Shown here one piece after another: positions 10,824 through 21,317 of a stretch of 64,000 bases of DNA (positions are counted from its first letter, which is position 1; each line of letters opens with the position of its first letter). The stretch comes from Zizania palustris. Its lineage: Eukaryota > Streptophyta > Magnoliopsida > Poales > Poaceae. Both the position numbers and the translations under genes were made by a program. The notes under the pieces were generated by a model. It ran no database searches. It worked only from the letters and a program-made list of their open reading frames with translations, and was not told the origin of the DNA. The DNA is taken from NCBI GenBank assembly GCA_019279435.1, contig JAAALK010000287.1, positions 24,862,162-24,926,161 of the forward strand, written 5' to 3'.

Positions 10824-12257
10824 TCAAGCCACTGACTTGTCATGTGCGGCATCCATCTCGGAGAGCAACAGGGCAAACGCCGCGCGCGACGAGCCGCCGT
10901 CCTTCCACGCCATGGCCGCGCCATGCTTGTATGCCTCCACGCGCTCGCCAAGCTTCCTCCCGTGCTCCGACTCCATGACCAGCCTCACCTTCGCCTCCAC
11001 CTCGTCGGCAGTCACTAACCCTTCCAGCCACCCTTCCATCTCCACGCCGACGCCCATATCCTCCACCACGAGCACACTGTTGATCCTCTGCTCCGCGTAC
11101 ATCGGCCAGCACAACATCGGCACGCCGGCGGTGATACCCTCCAGCACCGAGTTCCAGCCGCAGTGCGTCACGAACGCGCCGGTGGCCCGGTGGCGGAGGA
11201 CCTCCGGTTGTGGCACCCAGTTGGTGACGACGAGGCCGCGGCCCCTGGTTCTCGCCGAGAACCCTTCCGGCAGGAGAGCGTCGAGGGGCTGCGTGCTGGG
11301 TGGACGAACCACCCACAGGAAGCGGTGGCCGGACTTGTCTAGGCCGGCGGCGATCTCCCTCAGCTGCTGCTCCGGGTGGTCCCCAGCGCCGGCGATACTC
11401 CCAAAGCATAGGAACACGACGCTGCGATCGGGCTGCCCGTCGAGCCAGACGAGGCACTCGTGCCGGCTGCTCTCATCGACGGCGCTGGCCTTGTCAACCA
11501 GCGGCCCCACGGCGTACACCGGGGGAAGAACCTTGCCGTCGGGGAGGCTGCGGCGCAGATCGTCTTGGAGAGCTCGCAGCGCCCGCTTTTCCAGCGATAC
11601 GAAGGTGTTGATCAGGATTCCGCCGAACTCCCCCGTCGCGCGCGCTCCTTCAGCCATCAGGTCCTCCAGATCCTTGTCCACCTTCTCGCCGACCGGTTGC
11701 CCGTTTTTGTCCGTCACGTGAGAAGCCGGCATGGGTGGAACGCCCAAGAGCTCCAGAAGAGTACCATCTCCTCCCAATCTCTTCGAACATGCACGAAGCG
11801 AAGGAATCTGCAGGTCCACTGCGAGGGCACCGGCGTCGAACGGGTAGAACTGGTAGACCGGCACCCCGAGCTTCCTCGCGGCTTCAATGGCCAGACCGCA
11901 CGTCACGTCGACGACGACGGCGTGGAGGCTCTTCACGGAGGAGAGGAAGTCGTGGAGGTGCGCGTTGTACCGGCGCACGATGTCTACGTAGTCGATGATG
12001 TGCTCGCTAATGTTCCCACGGTAAGGGAGCAACGGAGGTCGCGGGATGCGCGGGAGCACGTGGAAGGAGACGGATGTCTTGGAGGTCATGGCACGGCGGA
12101 CCACGACGGTGAAGGCGGCGTCGTCTCCCATGACGTACGGGTTGATGAGCGCGACGGCGACGGCGTAGCCGTGCTCCGTGAAGACGTCGGCGAGCTCTAT
12201 CATGGGGGTGAAGTGGCTGACGGCGAGGCCGGGGTAGAGAACCACCGTCTTCTTCAT
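10824..12257 (-). CDS. UDP-glycosyltransferase, UGT88-like, copy 2 (intact)
   Basis: This 477-residue intronless glycosyltransferase has the same architecture as copy 1: catalytic His15 in SHFTPM, an Asp in VVVDVT near residue 117, FLCFGS at the domain junction, and a PSPG box at residues 347-390 with HCGWNS and a final Gln. The ATG at 12257 matches the conserved MKKTVVLYPG start; the frame runs 20 codons further upstream but begins there only at a TTG. Compared with the other copies it has PYVMGDDA instead of PSVKEDD and KNGQPVGEK instead of IFGQPVGE. This acceptor-side divergence may matter for substrate choice, which is an inference. It is presumably a UDP-sugar:phenolic glycosyltransferase; the acceptor is unknown. 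The 3' flank is the conserved block at 10662-10823. Confidence 0.93.
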   Translation of the reverse strand: MKKTVVLYPGLAVSHFTPMIELADVFTEHGYAVAVALINPYVMGDDAAFTVVVRRAMTSKTSVSFHVLPRIPRPPLLPYRGNISEHIIDYVDIVRRYNAHLHDFLSSVKSLHAVVVDVTCGLAIEAARKLGVPVYQFYPFDAGALAVDLQIPSLRACSKRLGGDGTLLELLGVPPMPASHVTDKNGQPVGEKVDKDLEDLMAEGARATGEFGGILINTFVSLEKRALRALQDDLRRSLPDGKVLPPVYAVGPLVDKASAVDESSRHECLVWLDGQPDRSVVFLCFGSIAGAGDHPEQQLREIAAGLDKSGHRFLWVVRPPSTQPLDALLPEGFSARTRGRGLVVTNWVPQPEVLRHRATGAFVTHCGWNSVLEGITAGVPMLCWPMYAEQRINSVLVVEDMGVGVEMEGWLEGLVTADEVEAKVRLVMESEHGRKLGERVEAYKHGAAMAWKDGGSSRAAFALLLSEMDAAHDKSVA

Positions 12258-12326
12258 CGCAGATAGACGCACGAGAAGGGATAGCTCGTTTCTCCTTCTT
12301 CCCGGGAAACTTTGCAAGTTCTATGT

Positions 12327-12333
12327 TTTTATA
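12327..12333 (-). promoter_or_regulatory. TATA box of UGT copy 2
   Basis: TATAAAA on the minus strand, 70 bp upstream of the ATG, in the same context as in copies 1 and 3. The insertion at 12352-12706 lies just upstream of it. Confidence 0.7.
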
Positions 12334-12351
12334 GCTAAAAAACATAGATTA

Positions 12352-12706
12352 TACAAATATAGTATCAATAATATAAATGGAGTGTTCAATGGCTAAACAT
12401 AATTTGATGGTTCAACAATACTTGTAAAAGACATTGAACTATTGTCTAACAAACTCGCAGACATTAAGTTACAAAATAAAATTGATAAACCATGAAACAT
12501 AAATTGATCTACTTATATCCTAAATCATTTGAATCTAAAGCTTGATACATTGAAATATGTTTTTAGCTGGCTAAATAAGGCTATTATTGTGTTTTTAGTG
12601 GGCTAAATAAGGTTATTAGCGGTTAATTTCGTTTAGTGCTAAATAGTGCTTCTCTTAGCCTAGGATCTCCTAGAAACTATAGCCGGCTATTTAAAACATA
12701 GGTTTC
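12352..12706. mobile_element. 355-bp insertion in the UGT copy 2 promoter, flanked by a 22-bp repeat
   Basis: The 22-bp sequence TATAGC...ATAGATTA (with GCTAAAAAACATAGATTA inside) stands at 12330-12351 and again at 12707-12728, while copies 1 and 3 have it once. The intervening 355 bp contains GGCTAAATAAGGTTATTAGC and ATAGCCGGCTATTTAAAACA, also found upstream of copy 5 (33575-33712). The structure is an insertion with an unusually long flanking duplication, or a partial tandem duplication followed by insertion. No transposase is encoded. Confidence 0.6.
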
Positions 12707-12728
12707 TATAGCTAAAAAACATAGATTA

Positions 12729-14604
12729 GTTTTGTATGCTCTAATAAATAGCGATAAAAACTTTTAAAATTTTAAAATCAAAAGATTAGTTTCACCCACG
12801 GTAAATTATTATTTTTTAGTTTGGTAAAAACTTGTATCATAGTTTTTTATTACCCATTCCCGGTGACATTCTAAAATAAATGTTTATTATTGGACCTGGT
12901 AAAGAATAAACTTAAATAATTTGACTTGCTACACATAAATAAAAACTATAATTTCTTGATGAAAATGGACTCTAGGACTTTGGAAACTACACGTAAAAAT
13001 AATTAATTACAAATAATATATAAGATCATTTATACTATGTGTGAAATTATTTTTATTATGTAGATCATATTTTCTAAAAAATTATACAATTTGAATGGTC
13101 AAATTTAGACTTAAAATGAATTAGTTATGAATTTTTAAAGATTTCAGCACTATTTTAGATTTTCAGAAAATAAAACATAATTTTTAAAAATTTCGAAATT
13201 AATTTTTATATATTATCTATTTTTTAGGGTTATTCAGACTTTAGGCTAAGTCGGATAGCGTAATCCAGTTTTTTTATTGATCTGCCACGTCATCAGCTCC
13301 ACGTCGCCATGTCAGCAAACCGCCCACGGTTTCGCCACTTTAGTAAAACCAACTTTTAAAGTTGTAGGCTGAGATATTTTTCAATACAGGGATGTTCCCT
13401 TTTCGGACGGTAAAATTCTTTAAGGGATTATTCAAATTCCAGCGATATTTTGAGTCTATGTTTCGACTTTTTCCAATTTTTAAAAAAATATGAGATATTT
13501 TAAAACGTACATTACTGAGTATCTCGTTGAGAGATGAAATAAACTAAACTTAGCAGTCCAGCCTATGACCGTATGAAACATCCATCCAACCACAGTACCA
13601 GACTACCAGTGTCTTTAATTCGGCGTCCGACTCCGAATCGGATACTGCTAGAAAATGGTGGCCACTTAATCCAAATCAGGGGAAATTATTGCATGGTCCT
13701 GCATAAAATTAATTCGGTGTCGAACTGTCGATTTCTCTCTGTTAGGTGAGTTTATGGTTGAAAAACAATAGCTGATAAAAAGTTTTTAAATTCGATTTAC
13801 CATCTGAGTTAAAATCTCGAATGCTCAAAGATGTCGTTCACTTCAAAGTCCAAATCTGCCATAACAATTACTGGTGAATAACCGAATACTTATATTTGTT
13901 AATGCATATTATCTAATATTCATTATAACTCATTTGATAATTTTTAGTTTTTTTTACTGTTTTCTTTGGTAAATAAACGATGCACTCTCATAAATTAAAA
14001 AATCATGTTTTTCTAAAGCAGAATAAACAAGGACAAAAAATATTTCAACTCGATTTCATAATTATTATGTATAATTATTTTCGATGCGTATTAAACGACC
14101 GTACTCTACGGGGGCTCTTGTAGAGAGGATTTAGGTTTAATCTAATGGTTATCTCTAGTTAGGAGACAAAGAGACTTTTTGATGGGTTCAGGCCTTTGGG
14201 GATAATAATTCTACTTCTGTATGTAGTATGAGTTTTATGACATGAATAGCCTTAAGCGTATGCAAGAGCATATTAGTTCTCTCAAAAAATCATGTCTTTA
14301 CAGGCTTCCTCTGATCCCTTTATATGAGAGGGATCGGAGATTACAAAATATGATTAATGTTCTCCACTAATGATCAATTATGAGAGCAAATGGTTAGTTC
14401 GTGGGTAATAACTCCATCGATAAACGCACATAACTACAAATTATGGAGATTAATAACGATCTAACTCTTTATGACGACCGTTGGAGTGTAGGTGGTCGGT
14501 AGGCCCCTTTCGTGAGTGCTGGACTCGGGAGTTTTAGGCCCTTGACTTCTGACCTCATGGAGAGTGTTGAACCATTGACGATCAATTCAAAACCAGTCGG
14601 GAGG
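12729..14604. other. Intergenic; contains duplicated UGT upstream blocks
   Basis: The part at about 13580-13860 is the duplicated upstream block shared with copies 1 and 3. At 13970-14080 lies sequence matching 24105-24200 upstream of copy 3, with the empty insertion site ACTCT at about 13984-13988. The rest is AT-rich. The region 14290-14510 resembles, in opposite orientation, part of the solo LTR at 23576-24104 and may be an eroded LTR. No gene is seen. Confidence 0.5.
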
Positions 14605-14880
14605 CACTACCACACAAATGGTTTTAGTGACGTAGCTTTAGTGATAGATAAAAGATACACATCACTAATATATCTTTATGATGGGTCTCAGTGATGACCA
14701 TCACTAATGAGTTGTCAATTTCTAAACTGATTTTTAGTGACGGATAACGTTGAGACCTATCACTAAAGACCTACTTTTAGTGACGCGTGTGAATATGTAG
14801 AACCATAACTAAAAACCTACCTTTAGTGACGTGCGAATATCTAGGTCTGTCACTAAAGACCAACGCATACGAATTTATTT
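14605..14880 (+). mobile_element. CACTA-type transposon terminus with subterminal repeats
   Basis: The segment starts CACTACCACACAAATGG and then repeats TTTTAGTGACG and its inverted form CACTAAAGACC several times over 270 bp. A CACTA start plus short subterminal repeats in both orientations is typical of En/Spm (CACTA) elements. The matching TAGTG end was not found in the window, so this is a solitary or truncated end. The following 400 bp shows nothing recognisable. Confidence 0.55.
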
Positions 14881-16914
14881 GGACGGACAGAAGAATACTA
14901 TTATAAAGCCCCATCTCTTCTCTTCAATTTTTAGTCTCAACCATTCTATAACTTCCCTCCCTTGCTCTCTCTACTTGATCATTACCATTATCACTCGATC
15001 GAGCTCTATCGATGGTGACCGACGTCTCTACAAGATCTACTCAACGGCAGCCGGCGTTACTTCATGATCCACCTGACTATTAGCTCATCGATATTAAACT
15101 ACTTGAACAAAAGGTACAAAGTTATTCCCACCGTGTCTCTAAATCCTATTGCTTGCTATCCTCCATTGTTATCAACTCTTTATCTCTTTTATCATTGTCT
15201 CTCCTCTTCTATTTTAACTCAAGATAGAGATCTCATCGATGATGACCACATGAAAAACATATCGGGACAACGATAAAAATAATAGAAAGAGCGCCTCCAT
15301 AACCACCTCGGATCTATTCTTTTTGTTCGGCATCACCTCTTCTCTTCGTCATCACGAGAGGCACCGTTCGTTGGGCCAATTCGGAATGAGGCTACAGGAA
15401 AGAGTTTACTCGAAATAAGAAGAGGAAAAAATAATTTGTAAATGGAAAGACAGTTTTGGTATTTGACATATATTTTTTGGTTTAAAAAATGAAAATGGGG
15501 GAAAACCGGCCAAAAGGGTAAAATTACTATGTGAACGATATAAGTGGCATTTTTATAATTACATTCTGTTGGTGGCGTTTTTACAGAACTGGAGCGGTAT
15601 TTTTACAAATTTCCCATATATTCCGATAACATCCTGCTATTTTCTTGCACGACGTGATGTGATCGAGCTAAGTGATAAATCCAAACAAACATCAAACAAA
15701 GCGAAAGCACGGGAAGATAATTGAAAACTAGGTTTTTCATTGTTTGGTACATGGATATTATATTCATCTAATTTTTTTTACCTAGAGATCTCCAACTCCA
15801 ATAGAAAAATTGTTAGGTTTGTCGCCTATATTTGTTAGGTGTCTGATGTTCTTATATACAAATCATTTTTAACCTACTTTTTCTTGCGATAAAAATAACG
15901 TCCTAAATTGTAATTTAAAAATGCACTTTATTTGGAACCATAGGATCTAAAACTCATCCGCTATACCTATTATATAAAGAATGATCCTAAAAGATTTTAT
16001 CCTTATACAACTTCGGTCTCTAGTTGTTTCCTTAAAAATTATTTCCTATATTTTTTAATCTTCTATTTTATTATTATATAACGGTAAAAATTTTAACGAT
16101 TATATTTTCAACGGCTATATCTCTGACCCATATACTATTATACATGATTATTATTGTTGTTGACGATTGATAGATATTATCATTCAACGGTAAAAATTAC
16201 AACGATTATATTTTCAACAACTATATTTTTATCATGAATTTTTATTTTTTTCATGAATAAATAAATATCTTTTGATTAGTCTAAATAATTGATCTTAAAA
16301 TATCTTAAAAATTATAAAGAAAATAAAATTTATTTCCCTTTCTTTTTTCCTTCGCTTATTTCTCTTTCTTCCTTTGGCATGCATAGGAGATGAGAGAGTT
16401 CTCCAAATTTGGAGATGATGAGAGAGAAATAGGGGACGGATAGAGAATGAAATAGAAAATCTACTGAAACGTGGTTTTAGAATAAATATCTTAAATTTGA
16501 CTATAGAAATTGGTATAGGATACGCTGGAGATGGCTCATACTCTTTAGACAAAAGCTTGTTGTAGGCAGCATATTTGCTGGGTCTACAGTTGTACGGTTC
16601 ATCCAATACCGAGTACAGTCCTCGCTACAGCAACTATGCAAGAGGATCCGATGCTAAAAAATAGCCAATTTTACCTCCGAACGAAAGCCACAACAAGGGA
16701 AAAAAATTGGGTGCATATAACCCAAGCTACTGTGCATACATCCTCCGGATGGGTGACACGTGTCCCTAGTCTTGATCCGACGGTGAGTTGTTCCTAGCCC
16801 CGAACCAAGGAAAGTGAGCCGGGCTCAGCTTCAGGCTCCAGAGAAAGTGACTCAGCTCGGTGATTCTTCGTGATGCACGGCCGAGTGGAATCAACGTCTC
16901 CTATCATAGAATTA
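14881..16914. other. Intergenic; short direct repeat at 16.1-16.2 kb
   Basis: No gene is seen. AACGGTAAAAATT with ACGATTATATTTTCAAC occurs near 16081 and again near 16189, a 108-bp-spaced direct repeat. The phrase CAGCATATTTGCTGGGTC at about 16568 echoes the UGT 3'-flank blocks near 2575 and 10418, so another scrap of the duplicated unit may lie here. Confidence 0.45.
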
Positions 16915-16999
16915 TCTTACTACTTAAAAAGACACTAGTGGTGGTGAGTCTGCTTCACCACCACCACCCCTTTAACATGGACCCACCCTGTCAGTTTCA

Positions 17000-17700
17000 T
17001 ACGCCTAGGTATCCACCGAGTTGCGCCCTGTCTCCCTCCGCTCTCTGCTCCGCTCTTCGGCCCGTCTTCTCCCCCATCTCCCCGGCTCCCCGCACCTCCT
17101 CCTCCATGCCGCCGACTCCCTCCGCTACCGCGGGACGTGCTCCGCTCTTCGGCCCGTCGCCTCCCCCATCTCCCCGGCTCGGTCTCCGTCTCGCCTGCGC
17201 GTCTTCCTCCGCTCGTTGGCAGCGACCCCACATGGTGGTCTCCACCTCACCTGCGCGTCTTCCTCTCGTCGGTAGCGACCCTACGCCACCGCGCAGGCAC
17301 GTCCCATGGCTCGGCCGTTCCGCTCGTCTATCGCCTACCCCATCCGGCCATCTACCTCTGCTGCTTGTGCCGCCTCCCCCACGCCCCCGGTCCCCTCTAC
17401 GGCTCTGCTCATCGGCAATGACCAGACATATGACACGCGCCTGCGCGGGATGTCCCGTAGCCCGGCCGCTTCGCCAGTCCGTCGCCTGCCCCATTCGGCC
17501 ATCTCCCTCCACCACCTACGCCGCCTCCCCCACACCCCCAGCAACCCAGCCCCCTCTACGGCTCTAAGACACATCACCAAATCGAGCCAACCTCTCCGTC
17601 ATCGGTGACGCCTCCCGCCACCACTGCTGAGGATGCTGGCGAGGGTGGTCGACACTACAACCCCTTCCTCGCAGTCCAACGCCTCCTCGGGTCTACGCTG
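17000..17700 (+). other. GC-rich, Pro/Ser/Arg-biased block inside the Helitron
   Basis: About 700 bp of C-rich sequence stays open in several frames; the longest plus-strand frame (16860-17567) gives a low-complexity Pro/Ser/Arg-rich peptide. Phrases such as TCTTCGGCCCGTC and CCCCATCTCCCCGGCTC recur within 17040-17190. It resembles the start of a grass gene (GC-rich 5' exon or CpG island) captured by the element, but no family is recognised. A working protein is doubtful. Confidence 0.35.
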
Positions 17701-19235
17701 CCCCCTCACATCCTCTCCCCTATCATATCTATGCTATACGCGCACCGCTTGGTTTGTGGTGTAATCCCTGTTTTAGGTTTGATTGGGTCTAATCAGGCAT
17801 TCTCTTCGTAATCGAGATTGGTCTTAGTTAAACTGGAGTGTGTGTGGCTGTAATTTGGTATTGATTTTGGACAGTCACGTGATGCATTTTCGTGCTTTGG
17901 ACAATTCGGATTGCTTTGCAACTAAGCTTCCAACTAAATTAGTGTATGATATGTTTTGAACCATTGAAATGCTTGTGGTTTTCTGTCAAATGTTCGTGTT
18001 CCAGAAAACCTATTAGATAACCAATTGCCGTTTTGTTTGCCTGCAATTGACAATTCATGAGTTATCTGAATATCTGTATGTTCATGAGTTTCCTGGATCA
18101 AATAAACCATCATGCTAATCTGGGATGCTGGGTTGAGCTTTTTGATTTAGTTTTTATATTTTTAGATAAGAAGCCAGCTGAAAAATCTCAACACACCTAA
18201 AGTAGAACTATTACAGAGTTCAAACAAGGCATAGTACACTATAATTACATTGTTGAAAGATAGCTATAGTTTCAAGGATCAGTGGCTGCTTACAAATAAA
18301 GTGCATGTAATCCTTTGTGTTCTACCTACCATTTATGCTTTAAGTTTAACATTATATGCATTGTGATCTTTGCTCAAACCATGTCAGTGTACAACATAGC
18401 TTATTGGCATTAAATTTTCCATTCTTGAGTATTTGCATTGCTGGATTGCCCTTGAACTGGAGGTTGATCGTGTTAAATAGGAGTTTGGGAGTACCTAATA
18501 GATATTGGTGTCTTCCTTTGTCCATATCATACCAGTGCATATTCACCTTGTTGATGTCTAGGGATCTATTTTCCATTTTTATTGGTGAGCGGTAAAGAAA
18601 AAGATTCAATAGTAAGACGCTAATAAAATCCAATATGAAGGAAATGGTTTTAATTGAAAAACTTAACTTTGTTGTTTCCATGCTTAGTAATATTAGATAT
18701 TTAGAAGTCCAACTGTCCAAAGTGTCCACATTTGGCAGTTCTGATCTTAGTTTATCTAGGTAATTTAATTTTACATATGTTTCCTCCTTTACATGCTATC
18801 CAACTCTTTCATCTTTAAATGCCAAGATTCTTTTAAATGCAGTTCTAATCTTAGTTTCACTATCTTTTCTTCTTTACTTGTACAGTTGAATCTGTGTTCA
18901 AACTACCTAAAGGGGGGAAATTGATATTTAGGGTACATTCAATGCATGAGTGCTTAAACAAGTGCTAAAATAATAAAAAGTGATAAACACTTTATTTAGG
19001 AGCTTTACTTTCCAATGCATGGTGCTATCAACAGGTGTTTAAGCTGCTTTCCTCTTTCCTCAGTCGTTTCCCTCTTCGTAATCCTACGTTGTTCTTCCCG
19101 TGTTGTCCTTCCCTGCTTAGTGTGAATCCTTGAAAGATCTTTCTTTGTGTTGTCCACCAAAACCTTCGGTAAATTCAGATGCAAATGCTCACTTAAATTG
19201 GGTAAATGTGATACCAATCAATCTGTAGAATTTGT

Positions 19236-19500
19236 TCACCAAATCGGAAGCAGAATCATCGCCGCTGGTGGCCATATGCAGCTTCTTCTTGGCCCTCTTT
19301 GCATCCATGGCAATAGCTGAGCTAGCCTCAAGTCGACACTCGCTGTACGAAGACTACGACGTGGCGTAGTCCGGCCGCTCACCGCTGGCAGTTGCCTCCT
19401 CGTTGCCTGCCTTCTTCCACCTCCTGAGGCCATTGAATCCCCATGAGCTCTTCTTCTTGCTCTTCACTGCCGACCCCTGAAACATCGATGCTAGCATCGC
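19236..19500 (-). pseudogene. Captured host gene fragment with an internal stop
   Basis: Read on the minus strand, the stretch gives a coherent basic peptide with QGSAVKSKKKSSWGFNGLRR, then a stop codon, then in the same frame ECRLEASSAIAMDAKRAKKK followed by DDSASDLVN. Codon-like composition on both sides of the stop suggests a decayed exon of a plant gene. I do not recognise the family with confidence. It lies inside the proposed Helitron, which fits capture of an exon. A further open stretch at 19005-19217 on the same strand could be a neighbouring exon or intron. Confidence 0.45.
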
Positions 19501-20092
19501 CTCCTGCCTCGAAATGCCCCGATCTAAAAAAACAGGTTTTATCCCTAAGCACTTCTGTAAGCAGCGCTTTGGAGATGGCCTTAATGTTGTTACTATGCTA
19601 AGGGAAAAACGTGAACAAAGTAAATCTAATGCATTTTTATTAAAAATGTATCAATCTACCTTGTGATGAACAAACTATCTAACATGCGGTTACTTTGACC
19701 TTTTACTATTTAGATTTTAGTTTGTATTCTACATGCTTTAGTAGGGATTACTTTGAACCAAGCATCGCAATTGCATGTGAGCTAATGCGAAGGTAATGAA
19801 AGTTTAATTTAATTATTTTATGGAAGAAATATATGATGATTTTGTAGCTATAAGACAATTTTAAATGTTTGCTAGAAGTAGATATAATCTTTGTGCTTAA
19901 GATGTTTTAGCTAGCATGATTGCTAAATAATCATGATTATATAATTTTATGGTAACTTTTAGATACATTTAATAAAGTTGTAACCGAATTACGATTAATA
20001 TTATCTTATCATATTTTAAGATATTTGTATTATTTGCATGATTTATTTAATGTTATAGTTTTTTCCGATGCAACGCACGGGCACTCAACTAG

Positions 20093-20757
20093 TCCAACTA
20101 AATATTACAAGCACATTTTAGCCTTATTGACTCCAGTGCAGTTAGATGCCCTTCAATTTTGTCCTTCCAGTTTGACTCCAGTGACACATCTTACTACAGT
20201 ACTGGATTTAAAAAATTTCTTAGTTTGTCACCACGAAGAAGTAGAATGGATATTTGGTTCACGGAAATTCGCTGGTTAAATCCAATCGTTGCAGAGGCTC
20301 CATTGCGGCAGTTGGGGCCGGCACGGCACCAATGAGCGAGATCTCCTCCTTCGGGCCTCTGACCGATCTCCTCGTGGCTGCGCAAAAAGACCGCACGGGT
20401 GGCGGAAACGCTGACGACAACGTGAGGCGAGAAGCAGCAAGCACCGAACACGGCAGCTCGGAAGCCGCTGGTGCCATGTGGAGCCGAGAAGCTTCAAGCC
20501 GAGCAGACTTGCTTCGACCGAATCGGTGCTGAAAATAACTCACCGTCAGATCGACACTAGTGACACGTGTAACCTATCTGTGGAAGGTATGCATAGTAGG
20601 TTGGTTGGATATCGTATCCGCCCAATTTTTTTTGAATTTTTGCCACATCCCATGCGTTTAATAACTGGAACCAAACAATACAAAAGAACAAATTCTACCA
20701 TCTCATGTGTGGCATTATTGCAAATCTCCCATTTTTTTCCACAACAACAAAACAACG
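20093..20757. other. Intergenic with an unassigned open stretch
   Basis: Between the Helitron and the solo LTR, 20280-20532 is moderately GC-rich and open on the plus strand, with EISSFGPLTDLLVAAQK in the frame. No family is recognised and there is no clear promoter or splice structure. The rest is AT-rich. Confidence 0.35.
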
Positions 20758-21252
20758 TGTTGGGGGAAAATATCTCATCTTCGGGGTTATTGCCAAAGCA
20801 GCATGAAGACAACCAGCTAGTTCGAAGATTGTCCGAAGACCTTCTTCGAAGATGCTCGGAACCCGGTTCGAAGCCCGAAGACAGACACTGGTTCGAAGTA
20901 TGTCTTCGAACCAAAGCCTTTCAGGATCTTTTCTGCCAGCTAAGATGGAAGACTTATCTTCTATCCTATTAGATTAGTCTTTTACCATTTTAGCCCTATT
21001 AAGGAAACCGAATAGTTTCCTTAATGTCGGTTGTAATAGAGGGGTAAATAGGTCTTTTCCTTAATGTTTGGGCCTATAAATACCCCCCATTTCACCCTGT
21101 AATAGGGACCGATTACAAGTGATTCAATACACACTTTCGAACTATTCTAAGCTATTATCCTTTCGGAGGCTTAGAACAGTTTGCTTCGCAAACATTTCGT
21201 TTGTTAGTTTCTTTTCTACAGAAACCTGTTAGCGTAATCTTTTACGCCAACA
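20758..21252 (+). mobile_element. Solo LTR, family B, with perfect 5-bp target duplication
   Basis: The 495-bp element runs from TGTTGGGGGAAAATATC to TTTACGCCAACA and is flanked by CAACG at 20753-20757 and 21253-21257. A promoter-like GCCTATAAATACCCCC lies at about 21072-21088. No internal retrotransposon sequence is present, so it is a solo LTR left by LTR-LTR recombination. A second member of the family lies inverted at 46507-47000. Confidence 0.9.
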
Positions 21253-21317
21253 CAACGCATGCCGTGACGCCTCGGTTCTGCCTGTCCCTGTCCATACGAT
21301 GCAAACTGCAGCAGCGA

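Larger units (their letters stand above)
16915..20092 (+). mobile_element. Probable Helitron (3.2 kb) carrying gene fragments
   Basis: The left end begins TCTTACTACTTAAAAAG immediately after an A at 16914. The right end is CTAG at 20089-20092, immediately before a T at 20093. Eight bases before CTAG is a hairpin at 20065-20080: CCG, bulged A, TGC, loop AAC, GCA, CGG. A TC start, CTRR end, short 3' hairpin and insertion between A and T without target duplication are the defining marks of Helitrons. No RepHel protein is evident, so it is non-autonomous. The interior contains a GC-rich block (about 17000-17700) and a broken host-like coding fragment (19236-19500, minus strand). Confidence 0.75.

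Noticed and set aside
10774..11721. Long plus-strand open frames opposite each UGT (also near 2956-4190, 21331-22167, 24565-25449, 31998-32986)
   Set aside because: They are antisense shadows of GC-rich glycosyltransferase genes. They recur opposite every copy, have Ser/Arg/Pro-rich low-complexity translations and lack any independent motif.
16860..17567. 235-codon plus-strand protein in the GC-rich block
   Set aside because: The frame begins outside the proposed Helitron and runs through its left end; the product is low complexity and unlike any known family.
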